Source of the DNA: Coptis chinensis
Taxonomy: Eukaryota > Streptophyta > Magnoliopsida > Ranunculales > Ranunculaceae
Assembly: GCA_015680905.1 (NCBI GenBank)
Contig: CM027382.1
Span: 7,599,501 to 7,663,500 of the forward strand
Reading direction: 5' to 3'
DNA length: 64,000 bases
Both the position numbers and the translations under genes were made by a program. The notes below the pieces were generated by a model, which had not been told where the DNA came from, made no database searches, and saw only the letters and a program-made list of their open reading frames with translations. Below, piece by piece: positions 23,528-36,503 of this stretch. Positions within the stretch are counted from its first letter, which is position 1. The number at the start of each line of letters is the position of its first letter.

Positions 23528-24862
23528 TTGCAATCTCTACAAGTTTCAAAAGAAATAGTAAATTCAAGGCTGACATTCATCGCAAAACGAATTAAAGTCT
23601 ACTTTCACTAATTTACCACGGCCGATAGCCCGATACACTAAACGTGCGGAGTAACAACTGTATGTAAAATAATGTGCTTATTGATTCATGCATCTTTCTC
23701 AAGTCCATTTCATACGCGAACATTTTTTTTCCCCAAAATTCAACTACTATAATGTCTACCTCTCCAAATCGCCATTCAAAATACAAAAACAGAACAACTT
23801 CTTTGTGAAAATTTTGGAAAGAAAAGAAACAGTTGAAATTCAATGGGAGTTAAACGGGGGATACCTGAAAATGCTGCTTCAGACACTTGGTGTTGTTTTG
23901 AGTTGTTGAGAAATGAGAAAGCATTCCTTTTTTTTTTTTTTTTATTGGCAAGCGAAGTTGTTAACCGAAGCCCTACGAGAGAAAGCATTCCTCATTTATA
24001 AAAGAGACCTTTATTGAATTCATTCTCACGTCTATCTTTTTTTATCTTTATCTTTTATCTTTATTATCTTTATCTTTTTATCTTTATCTTTATTATCTAA
24101 TAAATTATCTTTATCTAATAAAACAGGGAAGTGTGGGGCCCGAAGGGCCCGATCCAACAGCTGCAATTCAGTTTCAACAAAATATGACCTGGCGAAAAGA
24201 GCGGCTCCCAGCTGGTATGTTGCTTCATTCCACAACATCTGGATCCATGCGACTCGGCTTTCTCGACTTTCTCGACTTTCTTATGCAAGAACACTTTCGA
24301 CTTTCTTTATCGCCGCGATCATCATCTCCCATTTGGTATTTTTCTCTCTCGTTCGTTCTTACCTTTTCTTATCTGCCACGATCCTTTGTTTCCCTCTCGG
24401 TTCTTCCGGTTTTAGTTGAGGCGATTCGGCCATTTTTTTGCCTTTTTATTTTTTGTCTTTTTAGTTGGCACATTACTTAGTAGTAGTTTTAAAACTCCAA
24501 AGGAACAACCTTTTCCACCATTCCCCATCAACATAATCCATCGTGGGTAATGGGTAGAGTTTCGAGAAAGAAGGGGATGGACGGATGGTTATGGCCAAGT
24601 TGTAAAAACAAACAGAATGTGGTTTGGTCGCATGGGTTCTATGGTTAAGTACTTAAGTAATGGTGTGGTTGTTAACAATCATTGACTTGAATCATAACAC
24701 GATCGTTGTATTCAAAATTGTTTGACAAAATGGCTTCTTCCTAAATGTTGAGTGGATGGAAAGCAAGTTGAAATGATTACCGCATTGCTATAATAGTTTA
24801 TGTTAGGGTTGCTATCTTTTAAATTTTGTATGTATTATCTTGTGGTTTAGCTTTTGTACACA
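23528..24862. other. 5' untranslated exon/intron and promoter side of the CBM22 gene; microsatellite
   Basis: Contains the presumed 5' untranslated exon of the minus-strand CBM22-only gene (about 23866-23920), a poly-T run at about 23926-23943, and a TATCTT-type microsatellite at about 24030-24120. No conserved frame is seen in 24130-24860. Confidence 0.5.
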
Positions 24863-25100
24863 GGACTTGAGTTTCATAGAACATGCTATCTTTTATCTTT
24901 TTTCTTACTGGGACTTGAGCTTTTTGATAGCTATTAAGAAGTTTTTCCTCACTCACGACTCTATGAAACCGCTTACTCGTGCATCACTCCATTTGAGTGT
25001 GTTTGTGAATCGGGACTCGTAGGCTTAGGGATCTTGTGGAAACGGGAAAGTTCGGTTGGCGAGGTATTTTTTTTTTGTGTTTCATCCCTCCGAGCCTAAA
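24863..25100. repeat. Direct repeat, left copy (partner at 33841-34085)
   Basis: Shares acttgagctttt, tagctattaagaagtttttc, tcgtgcatcactccatttga and tagggatcttgtggaaacgg in the same order and orientation with 33841-34085. It lies just outside the left arm of the large inverted repeat. Confidence 0.85.
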
Positions 25101-25375
25101 CCCTAAAAAAATATTCATCGCGATGTGTCACACCATTTAGTGTTTACTAAGAGTCTAAGACTTTAATACCTCGGCAATCCATAGCTTATTCTTGTCCACC
25201 GGGTAGTAGATTCCAATAGTTAAGAATGGTGTCATCTTGGAGGAATAGAAATCCTTACAGACTTGTATACCGGTCAAATATCTTGGGCAGATATCTCAGA
25301 AGATCCAATAACAACTATGTCATTAGAAGAAAAGTAGCATTGGTGGAGTATCAAGTCAAGTCAAACCGCCAACTT
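25101..25375. other. Spacer between direct repeat and inverted-repeat arm
   Basis: A short open frame (25226-25450) runs into the inverted repeat but matches no family I recognise. Its similarity to the right side stops at 25376. Confidence 0.4.
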
Positions 25376-27284
25376 TATGCCACACTATGTATCACTTTCG
25401 GGTGCCTTGTTTTCGAAGTAAAGATTTCTAAAGATTTGGTGCATTACTAAATAAACAGATGGTGAGGGAGTTGTTCACACCTTCAACCAAGAAAACAAGT
25501 ATAAAGTAGCATTACACACACACACGCCCACAAACGCACTCAACCACACCCAAAACAGGGCCGTGATCCCCCCGGGTCCCACACACACACCCTAAACAAA
25601 GACACAAAAAAAAAAAAAAAGAACAAAAGGAAAAAAAATAAAAGAAAAACTAAAGTGAAGCAAAGATTAATCGAAGCCACCTTCAAAAATAACAAGAGCA
25701 TTACATTCGTGTACACGTCCAAGAAATCCTCAATGTGTAAGAGTAACTATAACATAGCCATTTTATGTTATGCTTTTCACTTCTATCACTATCAAGTATC
25801 GCTAGATAAAGCATGTTGGAATTGGTTTGATAGGTTAGACATCATACAACACTACAAGAACAAAGCTATTAAACCGCGACGCTAACAAGAATGAAAGACG
25901 GTCCGAAAGGTGGAATCTCTTGTGGTCGTTAAGTCAACCCACATAAAAAAGTACTTGCAATGAACTTAACATATGTCTCGTGCAAGCATAAACAACAAAA
26001 ATAGATGAGAAGGCTAGAGTAGGTGCTCTTTAATAGGTACTCCCTCTTTTATGAATGGTTTCTTGCCAAATCCATCCACAACTGCGGTGCAAAATGGGTT
26101 TAAATCTACAAAGAATCCACTTAAGGACAATCAAGCCTCAATGTTTGCCTATTAAGTGACCTCTACATAAACTTTCGGTTGGAGACTCACTTAATCTAAT
26201 TCTATGTTATTCGATTGTAAAGCTTCTTTGGACCCTATGAAAAGATGTCATGCTTATATCAGAACTTCTAAATCTTAGCATCCGGTATTGGATCCAATCC
26301 CTTGTTCAAGGTTCATGTCTTGAGAGGGGGTCTATAGTCGGACTAAAACGGCTTTGGTACCATGCATGGCCTTTGCACTAAGTCACGAGTAACCGATAGG
26401 AGTACATATGAGTATAGGACTACCATCGTTAGCGTTGATCTGATCACAATCCAGGAAGTCACGATGAAATGTTAGGATCCTAGGTTAAGTATTTAGCATT
26501 CTCGCTCCTTTGACTATTTGGGCTTTTGAGGAATGACGAGTATTGGCTGGTTAATAAACACATAAAAGCACCTAAACTTTTCAAAATCAAAAGATCAGCA
26601 AGAAATAAGAGCACTACAATGTACAATCCTCGAAAAGAATAATGTAAGAGATTGTTATAAGTCAAAACTTCCGAATTTGACTTATATTAAACCTAACTGA
26701 ATAGTGTAGCCACTATTTTGATATCGTATATACACATCAAAGAACAAGTACTATAGTGAGAACTTACTTGTATGCTTGCTCCAATTGGCCACGCCAACAG
26801 CAAGCTCTGAATTGCTGCTTTCAGATAGAATAATCACGCTTTTAAATATCCCGCCATAAAGTAGTCTCCACTCTAATGCAAGATCCGATCTCCATGACCA
26901 ATAGTCGGGGGCCTACCCAATTCCAATGTGAACGTTAAATAAGGAATCAAAGCTCTTTTTGTGTTGCTTTATGGAGGAGTTTTTCCTTCTACAACTATTA
27001 TTATGAGGGGATTGACAGATTAATTGGTACATGTGAGCAAAGATCCGGGTCGGGTCCAATCCGGAGGTCAGCGGTCATTTATGATAAGTTCTTTGAGCTG
27101 CTTTGCATTATTGCTCCCGCCATGTCTCCAAAGATGATATAGAACCATTGCAAGGTACCTAATGAAAGAAAAATTACATTATCAACACTCAACACATAAA
27201 AAAATTACGACACTATAAATACCGGATATACTCACTACATTATGTTTTAGTTAAAAACTCGTCAATGCAAGAGTCGCACGAAAA
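25376..27284. repeat. Left arm of a 1.9-kb inverted repeat (right arm 34590-36503)
   Basis: Reverse complement of 34590-36503 over essentially the whole length. Checks along it: the CA-rich tract at 25515-25600 matches the GT-rich tract at 36285-36370; 26484-26560 (ggatcctaggttaagtattt onwards) matches 35340-35400; and 27150-27284 matches 34590-34740. On the minus strand this arm carries damaged copies of the CLU exon (near 27160-27080) and the STELLO-like exon (near 26910-26770) that are better preserved in the right arm. The arms bracket the Helitron Rep/helicase region. Confidence 0.9.
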
Positions 27285-28760
27285 ACCAAATATAGTGTCG
27301 ACTAGACTTGACTTAATGTGTTTTGTAGATCAAATATAGTGTCAACTTGACTTGTCGAATTTAATGTGTCGACAAGAAACTATGAAGTGCACCTTTGACG
27401 AATGTGTTTTGTATTTTTCAGAGCTTTTCGATATCAAAACAATGGGGCCTGGGCCGACTTTCTATGGTTCCATGGTAACGCATTTCAAGATTCGCCATCG
27501 CCCATTGCAAAGTCCAAACTTCCATTTTTGCTGCTTTTATCTTTTTATATTTCTGGATCGCATGGATAAGGGTAAACGCCCAATGGACCCTTCTAAGGAT
27601 CAATCAAACAAGAAAAACAAATTTTTGTTCCGGTCCAAGATAAACTCTTCCTCCAACCACCTACTCCTCAACGACGCCGCCCCGTGTAATCCTATCACCG
27701 GCTCCAATAAATGCTTATGTTGTCCGTTCATTATCATTTCTTTTGAACCGCTTATTTGGTTTATATAGCTTCCGACGCTTAACCAATTCTCAACAAAGGG
27801 AAACGCCCTTTGGACCCTTTTAAGCAAAGCAACAAAGAAATAGCCCCCCAAGATAGGCTCAATCTTCAACCGCCTCTTGGCTTTTCGGTATTTCTTGCTT
27901 CTGACTATTGTATTTATTTCCCCACTTACGTTCTTTTTGTTTATTACCATTTACTGCTTTATTCATATCCTTCTGGTCCACATTTTTTTAAAAATTATGA
28001 CTACCATTTACTGCTTTATTCATATCTAATTTATTCCTCTTTCTCCCCATCCGTCTACTTAAGAGAACAACCCCTTTCTCCGACAAAGAGGTAGAACTAA
28101 CAAAAGCAATACTAGGACAGCGTGCTCGAAGGGAAAGAGAAAGGATCACTAAAGAGAAAGGCATTTCAAACTTCGCCAACCGAGGTGTACAAGCACTCAC
28201 GCGTCCTGTCATTAGCCACCAGCTGATAGGTTCAGCATTAAATGCCTCTCCTTCACTTCCACGAACTCCATCTAAATCTAACGGGCGGCGAGCACAAAGT
28301 ACTACAGTTACACCTCATGCGACACCATGCAGACGCCTTTCTTCTTCTGAGTCTCTTCAGAAATCTCTATCGTTCCTTAATCCTGTCAGGTTGTTTACGC
28401 TCCCCGAAGAACATGTCGCATCAAGTGCCCATGTTGATTCAATAAATCAAAACAATGAGATCTTCGGTTAACGCAGACTCACCAAAATGCAAAAGGTTAG
28501 TAATGGGTTCAATGCACCTTTCTCTTGGTTCTTCCCGGTTTACATTTAAAAAAAAAAACTATAATATTCTTCTACATTCTTTGCGGTCTTAAGCCGCATG
28601 TCTACTACCTCATCATTAGTCCATACAATACCACTTTTCGTCAAATGCAGCTTCAACTTCTCGTGATCATCATCAACCTAGGAAATTCACGGTATACTTC
28701 TTCACATTTATTAAAACAAGAATACAAAAAATTAGCTCCTTTGTCTAAATAATTCTTTCC
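27285..28760 (+). pseudogene. Decayed N-terminal leader of the Helitron RepHel protein
   Basis: Short open blocks typical of the start of plant Helitron proteins. MDKGKRPMDPSKDQSNKKNK (about 27562) is echoed at 27797 (KRPLDPFKQSNKE, reading through damage), so the first exon or its start is partly duplicated. A basic stretch near 28090-28220 reads LGQRARRERERITKEKGISN. Frames change repeatedly and no single start is credible. Confidence 0.6.
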
Positions 28761-31275
28761 TCATACAGACCACAACCATTTGGAGATCCCGCGACGCGAT
28801 CGCGGAGGATATTCACCGTAATGGTTTTGACCGGCCCATTTTCGCTAATAATGCCGACATCGCTGATGATGAAGACGGTTCGACAATATTCTCGCCGACC
28901 GTCACGATTGAACAAAGGAAGACACTCCTTAGGGAGAATGGATGTTCAATGCCCATTTTGTAATGCACTCCATTGGATGGATGAACGGCTAACCAAATCA
29001 TCATTATCACATCCTCGATTTGGGACTTGCTGTTTGCAAGGGAAAGTCAAATTGCCTCCACTACGACCATTACCACCAACTCTTAAAGCTCTATATGATG
29101 GAAATGATCGCAAGTCAAAGTCATTTCGCAAGTACATGAGGCAATACAATCAAGCTTTTGCATTTACGAGCCTTGGAGGAAACGAGCGTGTGTTTACTGG
29201 ACGAGGTCCACGGCCTTTTACTATCCATGGTCAGCTGCGTCATAGGACTGGAGCTCTAATTCCTGACTCTGGGCGGCATCCAACTTACTCTCAACTTTAC
29301 ATATATGATCCCAGTCTTTGCATTGAGTTACGTCAACTTCAGAATCGGGTTTGAACACGATGTTCTTAAAATCATTCATGAAACTATGCTCCAGTATAAT
29401 CATTTCTCTGCTATTTTCCGTCATGCATACGATGTTCTTAGATCTGCCTCTCTTGACCATGGTGATAACTTCAACATCCCTGCGTATTTGCATTACAGTG
29501 CTACTAGAGACAGACGTCGTTACAATTTGCCAACCGCAGATGAGATTGCTGTCATTTTACCTGGGGATGGCAGCGAACGGGGAAGCATGCGAGATATTGT
29601 CATCTATCTTAAAGGAGGGCAAGAATTCATGCAAATCAGTGAATGTCATCCAGCTTACTTGCCTTTGCATTATGTGCTAATGTTTCCTTCAGGAGATCTT
29701 GGGTGGTCACCTGATATGAGACGTTCAAACAGTTTAACTGCAGCAGCCACTAATGACCGATTGACACAGATGGATTTCTATTCTTATCGGTTGTTTGAAC
29801 ATACGGAGAATATTACGCAATCTTATGAGGGCACAAACCATTCCAAGAGTTTGTGGTTGATGGGTGTGGCGATGGATGAACAAAACAAAATGAGATATTA
29901 CAGGGCAACAACAAGACAAGCCGGGGCGAACTTTATCAAGGTATCATCGATGTCGCAATTGAAGCTTTCAACCCAAACCAAATAGGAAGACGAAAGTGGT
30001 CTTACCAAAGATCTCAGGTCGGGCAGCCCAAGGCACATGTTCGAAATTTTTCAAGATTCCATGGCCATCACAGCGTTACAATAAGCATCCTGATATATTT
30101 CTCACTATGACTGCAAACCCACACTGGGAGGAAGTTATTGATGCATTGTCTACGCACCAAACCGCAACTCATCGGCCCGAGGTGGTGGCCCGTGGTCTTT
30201 GAACTAAAGCGAAGGGCCTTGATGAAGGAAATTAAAAAAAGGTGTGCTTGGTAATGCAGTTGCACATGTCTACACCATTGAGTTTCAAAAACGGGTTGCC
30301 ACATATGCATGCACTTATATATCTTCAACATTTCGACAAGATCCGCGTACACTTTCGGGTTGATCGCGATTGTATGTGCAGAGTTTCTCGATCCGTAGTT
30401 TAACCTCGATTTGTTTGGACCGCCCTCACATGTATGGTTCATGGTCCATGTGGACTAAAAATCCTAACTCTCCGTGCATGGTAAATGGTCAATGCAAGCA
30501 TCACTACCCCGTGACTTTTGCGATGTTACCACCATGGATAAAGATGGATATCCTATCTACCGCCGTCGCGGACAATGGTAGATCATATATTAATGAGAGG
30601 GCATACGGTTGATAATAGGGATGTTGTTCCTTATAATCCTTATCTTTCTAAAATGTTCAACCGCCACATTAATGTCGGTTTGTCTTTGGGATCCGTTGTG
30701 TTAAATACATTCACAAGTATATATTTAAAGGGCATGACAGGACAACAATGGTGTACAGTGACTTGGATGAGATCCAACAATACTTGGATGCGAGATACAT
30801 TGGACCCCCTGAAGCTGTTTGGAGGTTGTTAAGTTTCCATCTGCACGAGGAGATTCCCACAGTTGTACGCTTGGCACTTCATCTCCCTGGAATGCACCAC
30901 GTAGTTTATAAAGCAGACGAATCAGTAAATGATATACTATCAAGAGCTAAGCGTCAGAAGTCAACTTTGACTGCCTTCTTTGAGTGTTGTGCATCAAATC
31001 CAAGAGCAAGCAACCTCACTTATCAAGAGTTCCCGGAATACTACGTCTGGAACAAACAATCACAGACTTGGACATACAGAAGACAAGAAGGAAGATTTGC
31101 TATTGGTAGAATGTATTTTGCCAGTCCTAACTCCGGTGAGCGATTTTACTTGCGCTTACTTCTCACGGTTGTAAAAGGACCCCATTCATTTGATGATCTG
31201 AAGAGGATTGGAAATGGTCCTCCACTTCCAACTTTCAAAGATGCCTGTGTTGCACGCGGACTTCCTCGAGGATGA
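28761..31275 (+). pseudogene. Helitron Rep (HUH endonuclease) region of RepHel, frameshifted
   Basis: Order of motifs fits plant Helitron RepHel proteins. A Cys-rich zinc-finger block (CPFCNALHWMDERL, CCLQGKVKLPPL) and RQYNQAFAFTSLGGNERV lie at about 28945-29190. The Helitron_like_N region follows: FTIHGQLRHRTGALIPDSG, then ADEIAVILPGDGSE, FMQISECHPAYLPLHYVLMF (to 29985). Next come PDIFLTMTANPHWEEVIDAL (about 30088), VLGNAVAHVYTIEFQKR and, after a 2-nt loss, LPHMHALIYLQHFDKIR. The catalytic HMH sits at 30302-30310. Downstream are PNSPCMVNGQCKHHYPV, DNRDVVPYNPYLSKMFN and YLDARYIGPPEAVWRLLSF, running to 31275. At least five frame changes make it inactive, although long blocks remain open. Confidence 0.9.
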
Positions 31276-33186
31276 CGTTGAATGGGTGCAATGTCTACAA
31301 AGAGGTCGCAATTATGCAACCGGATATCATCTTCGCCGACTATTTTGTGTTATTCTCGCAGAGTGCAATCCTTTGCAACCCCATACACCGCGGGCATGAT
31401 TTACGGAAAAATATATGTGATGACCTTCCACACAAGCTTCGCGACACTATTCAACATTCAAGAACCTACCCTTCTTTGAAGTGCAAGATTACGGTTTATT
31501 TCTCTTAAATGAGATTCTAATAGAGTCGGGTAAATCACTAGCTAATTTCCTCCGATGCCGATGCCTCTGTTAACTACCGGATGGAACTTAGCATTTGTAA
31601 ATCGTCTCATATATGACCAACGGCAATTTCAGTTTGACCCTCAAAATGAAAAAGCACATAGCAAATGTGGTACTCCTTAATGCAGAGCAAGAATTCTCGT
31701 GATAAAGCAGTTGATAGATTCGGTTTCCAAAGATGAAGGGAAGCTATTTTTTTAATGGAGCAAATGAACGAAGGCAAAACTTTTGTCTACAACACAATCG
31801 CTGCTACGTGTCGTCTTTGAGGGCATATTGTTATTATGGTTGCTTCATCGGAATAGCTTCATTTCTTGTGTGGTCGTGATGGTCACTCAACTTTTCGTGA
31901 TCCCAATAGATATTCTTGATACCTCGCTTTTGGGGTTCAAGAAGAATTCAATACATGCCGAATTATTCAGGGGAAGCTAAACTTATTATTTGGGATGAAG
32001 TCCCAATGCAAAACAAGTTACGTGTGGAGGCAGTTGATCGGACACTCCCCAGGGATACTCGCGACAATAATAAACCTTTCGGTGGAATAACAGTGGTGCT
32101 TGGTGGTGATTTCCGTCAATGTCTTCCAGTTATACCCAAAGGGGTTCGGGAACAGATTGTGGGTGCTTCCTTGCGCTCTTCCTTCCACTGGAATCACATT
32201 CATGTTCTAACTCTTTTGAGAACATGCGATTGGAAAATGGAAACTCAAGCAAATATTGCGTTTGCAAGTTTCTTAATGGAGGTACCAAACTTTGCATTTT
32301 CCTTTCTACTATTTTCCTTCATTCTAATATTCATTTGCATCCTTCTGTGTACTATTTTTATTCGTACTAATATCATTACTATTTTCTCCTTGCCACGCTT
32401 TAGATAGGAACCGACCCAAAGCGAGACAGGTTGAACTACCTCCTCCACAATTCGACGATGTGCAAATCTTCAAGATCTTATTTCTACTACATATCCTCGG
32501 CTTTGATCAAGCTTCCATTGTTACACTGAATATTTAATCGAGCGCACAATTTTATCGACGCGAATGATGATGTCAACGACATTAATGCAATCGCTTTAAA
32601 TATGTTCCTGTGGGAAAGCACTCTCTTTCTAGCTGCGGACAAGATGATGACGAGGATGCAACCAATCCAGCCAATATTAATCAATACCCAAATGAGTACC
32701 TAAACTCACTTGACCCAAACCGGTTCGCCACCGCTTTCGCCTCAACCTTAAAGTTGGTTGTCCTATAATGTTGTTGCGAAATATTGCTCCCAAAGATGGA
32801 TTATGCAATGGAACCCGCTTTGATGGTGGTCCAATGTCACCACATGTTCTTTTGCAAGAATTTTAACCGGGTGAAAAGGCGGGTGATCATGCATTTATTC
32901 CAAGGATATCTTTGTCGCCGCCTTCTTCGATTTTCCTTTCCATATGACAAGAAGACAATTTCCTCAGATGCGTGTTGCTTATTCAATGACTATAAATAAG
33001 TCACAAGGACAATCGATTGAAATATGTGGAATTGACCTTCGTGATTTTGAAGTTTTCAGTCATGGTCAATTATATGTTGCCCTATCAAGGTGCACTTCTT
33101 CGCATTTAATCAGATTCTCGCTCCCTCCAAATTCGGAAATCATACCCCAAACTTTGTATACCCGTAAGTCTTACTATAATTCGTAA
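31276..33186 (+). pseudogene. Helitron Pif1-like helicase region of RepHel, frameshifted
   Basis: Continues the Rep region. ICDDLPHKLRDT (near 31410) precedes the helicase. The Walker A remnant GKTFVYNTIAATCRL is at 31773 onwards, with its first glycines disturbed by an indel. Walker [10 protein letters not shown] is at 31982-32008, followed by [20 protein letters not shown] and [13 protein letters not shown]. After damaged sequence, the C-terminal motifs [16 protein letters not shown] and [15 protein letters not shown] appear at 32965-33110. This is a superfamily 1 Pif1-type helicase of the Helitron class. Multiple stops occur between about 31520 and 31910 and between 32410 and 32930. Confidence 0.9.
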
Positions 33187-33840
33187 GTTCTTTTCCCATT
33201 TACTTTTGAGTAGTTTCTCATTTATTTCATGGTCATCAAATTTATATATTTGTATTGGCTCGACTTGGTTAATGTGCTTCATTCTATTTATGTAGTTAGG
33301 ACTTGGAGTGTATTTCCATTTTGTCCGTTTCGTGGTTTGGAGACTTATCCGGTGTATTCCTTCCTTTTCTATGTTGAAGTGCCCTTTTTATGTTCTTGAC
33401 TTATCGTTCTTATTTGTCATTCTTTTATTATTGCAGGTTTGATCAGTGCAAGATTTTTGAGCAAAAAATGGAATTTTGGGAGCCTTTCTCATTAGGAAAT
33501 TTTCCTTTTTGGAGATTTATGGTTTTTTCATCGAGTGACCAAGTTTTGAATTCTCGGATGATGGAATTTTTTTATTTTTGGTACTTGAAACTTTTATGCC
33601 GTTAGGAATCAATATGTAGTTTGATAATCGCTAGGAGTCAATATGTAGTTTGTTTATTTCTCGTTGTTTCTACTTTTCTCGATGGAGATTATGATATCCC
33701 AAGGTTCGCTTTGATTTTTTTTTTTTTTGGTGCGGTGAATTTATGATTCCGAAGTTACCGTGTTTTCATCCAAATAATGAGGTTTTCCTTGATATGCCTA
33801 AAGCATAATACTAGCATCCGATGTGATTTCATAAGCTTTA
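33187..33840. other. Helitron interior with a copy of a bHLH-gene intron
   Basis: The segment 33515-33600 (ttatggttttttcatcgagt, gttttgaattctcggatga) resembles 37203-37290, the intron just upstream of the captured bHLH exon, so this is a second, intron-only copy of that capture. The remainder is non-coding. Confidence 0.55.
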
Positions 33841-34085
33841 CAGGACTTGAGCTTTTACAGGAGGCTTGTGAGTTGTGTCATGCCTAGGAGAAGAAAATCG
33901 GGATAGCTATTAAGAAGTTTTTCCTCACTCACAGCTCTATGAAACCGCTACTCGTGCATCACTCCATTTGAGTGTTTTCACTTAATCGGGACTTGTAGAA
34001 GCTAGGGATCTTGTGGAAACGGGGAAAGTTTGGTTGGTCTGAGGTTTTTTTTTTTGTGTTTCATCCCTCTCGAGCCAAGCTAGGG
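33841..34085. repeat. Direct repeat, right copy (partner at 24863-25100)
   Basis: Same orientation as the left copy and in the same position relative to the large inverted repeat arms, one copy outside each side of the RepHel block. Confidence 0.85.
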
Positions 34086-34346
34086 ACTTCCCGTAGAGAT
34101 TTCCTTTTTGTTTTATTAGATAGATTGGTGAATGCTATGTTCTGCTCTGGGAATTGTTTAAGGGAATGCTTAATGGGCTTACACTTTGTCTGGCCATTGC
34201 ATTTTCCATACTTCGGCAAGTATGCTCTTTCCATATACCCACATTTCATGGTTTCCATTTTCTTTTTCCCTTTTTAAGCATCACTTTTTAGTGCTACCAA
34301 CACAATAATTTAACTGCTCTGTGCTTCTGTTTGACTGCGGGTGCAG

Positions 34347-34838
34347 GTTACTGGTTCCATCCATCGAGAGGTTGCAAATTGCTGCCGGTAATTACCATTT
34401 ATATATTGACTTTTCTCCCTTCTTATATACCCCTTGGTTTCTTTTTCTGTGATACATATCTGTTGGGTGGATGAGACATCTATTGTTCTTCCTTACCAAC
34501 TATCTTAGTGGTACCATAATATTTTTTCTGAATTTTCTTTGAAAACTAAGGTCTCATCGTCAATGCAAAAGATTGTCCATTTATTATCTTTTCTGTGCGA
34601 CTCTTGCATTGACGAGTTTTTTAACTAAAAACATAATGTAGTGAGTAGATCTGGTATTTATAGTGTCTGTAATTTTTTTATGTGCTGAGTGTTGATAATG
34701 TAATTTTTCTTTCATTAGGTACCTTGCAATGGTTCTATATCATGCTGGAGACATGGCAGGAGCAATAATGCAGCAGCTCAAAGAACTTATCATAAATGAC
34801 CGCAGCCTCGGATTGGACCAGCCAGATACTGCTCACAT
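34347..34838 (+). pseudogene. Captured CLU/FRIENDLY (clustered mitochondria protein) TPR exons
   Basis: Two exons with proper splice sites: 34347-34387 (VTGSIHREVANCCR) and 34719 to about 34838 (YLAMVLYHAGDMAGAIMQQ, KELIINDRSLGLDQPDTAH). They match the TPR region of the plant clustered-mitochondria protein (CLU, FRIENDLY), which in the host controls mitochondrial distribution. In the normal gene the next exon begins SYGNMALFYHGLNQTELAL; here that exon is 2 kb away at 36924, separated by a fragment of another gene. Only this small part of a protein of well over 1,000 residues is present, so it is a transduplicated fragment. Confidence 0.85.
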
Positions 34839-36503
34839 GTACCAATTAATCTGTCAATCCCCTCATAATAATAGTTGTAGAAGGGAAAACTCCTCCATAA
34901 AGCAGCACACAAAGAGCTTTCAGATTCCTTATTTAACGTTCACATTGGAATTGGGTAGGCCCCGGGCGACTATTGGTCATGGAGATCGGATACTGCATTA
35001 GAGTGGAGACTACTTTATGGCAGGATATTTAAAACTGTGATTATTCTATCTGAGCAGAGCAATTCAGAGCTTGCTGTTGAGCGTGGCCAATTGGAGCAAG
35101 CATACAAGTAAGTTCTCACTATAGTACTTGTTCTTTGATGTGTATATACAGTATCAAAATAGTGGCTACACTATTCAGTTAGGTTTAATATAAGTCAAAT
35201 TCTGGGAAGTTTTGACTTATAACAATCTCTTACATTATTCTTTCAGGATTGTACATTGTAGTGCTCTTATTTCTTGCTGATCTTTTGATTTTGAAAAGTT
35301 TAGGTGCTTTTATGTGTTTATTAACCAGCCAATACTCGTCATTCCTCAAAAGCCCAAATAGTCAAAGGAGCAGAATGCTAAATACTTAACCTAGGATCCT
35401 AACATTTCATCGTGACTTCCTCGTTGACAGGACTGTATCAACGCTAACCTGATGGTAGTCCTATACTCATATGTACTCCTATCAGTACTACGTGACTTAG
35501 TGCAAAGGCCATGCATGGTACCAAGCCGTTTTAGTCCAGCCTATAGACCCCCCTCTCAAGACATGAACCTTGAACAAGGGATTGGATCCAATACCAGATG
35601 CTAAGATTTAGAAGTTACAGTATAAGCATGACATCTTTTCATAGGGTCCAAAGAAGCTTTACAATCGAATAACATAGAATTAGATTAAGTGAGTCTCCAA
35701 CTGAAAGTTTATGTAGAGGTCACTTAATAGGCAAACATTGAGGCTTGATTGTCCTTAAGTGGATTGCTGTAGATTTAAACCCATTTTGCACACAGTTGTG
35801 GAGGGATTTGGCAAGAAACTGCATTCATAAAAGAGGGAGTACCTATTAAAGAGCACCTACTCCTAGCCTTCTCATCTATTTTTGTTGTTTATGCTTGCCT
35901 GAGACATATGTTAAGTTCATTGCAAGTACTTTTTTATGTGGGTTGACTTAACGACCACAAGAGATTCCACCTTTCAGACCGTCTTTCATTCTTGTTAGCG
36001 TGCGGTTTAATAGCCTGTTTACTGTAGTGCTGTATGATGTCTAACCTATCAAACCAATTCCAACATGCTTTACTGCTGATACTTGATAGTGATAGAAGTG
36101 AAAAGCATAACATAAAATGGCTATGTTATAGTTACTCTTACACATTGAGGATTTCTTGGACGTGTACCTGAATGTAATGCTACTGTTATTTTTTCGAAGG
36201 TGGCTTCAGTGTACTGCTTCACTTTAGTTTTTTCTTTTATTTTTTTCCTTTTGTTCTTTTTCTTTTTTTTGCTGTGTGCTGTTTAGGGTGTGTGTGTGGG
36301 ACTGTGGGGGGGATCTGGGCCTGTTTTGGGTGTGGTTGAGTGCGTTTGTGGGCGTGTGTGTGTGTAATGCTACTTTATACTTGTTTTCTTGGCTGAAGGT
36401 GTGAACAACTCCCTCACCATCTGTTTATTTAGTAATGCACCAAATCTTTAGAAATCTTTACTTCTCGAAAACAAGGCACCTGAGTGATACATAGTGTGGC
36501 ATA
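34590..36503. repeat. Right arm of the 1.9-kb inverted repeat
   Basis: Partner of 25376-27284. It starts inside the intron between the two captured CLU exons and ends inside the intron between the two STELLO-like exons, so the duplication happened after the chimeric CLU-STELLO arrangement had formed. It ends at catagtgtggcata; beyond this the two sides share nothing. Confidence 0.9.

Noticed and set aside
27600-27950. 116-codon minus-strand frame
   Set aside because: Antisense of the Helitron leader; the plus strand holds the recognisable KGKRPMDPSK block.
29221-29493. 90-codon minus-strand frame
   Set aside because: Shadow of the Helitron Rep coding sequence.
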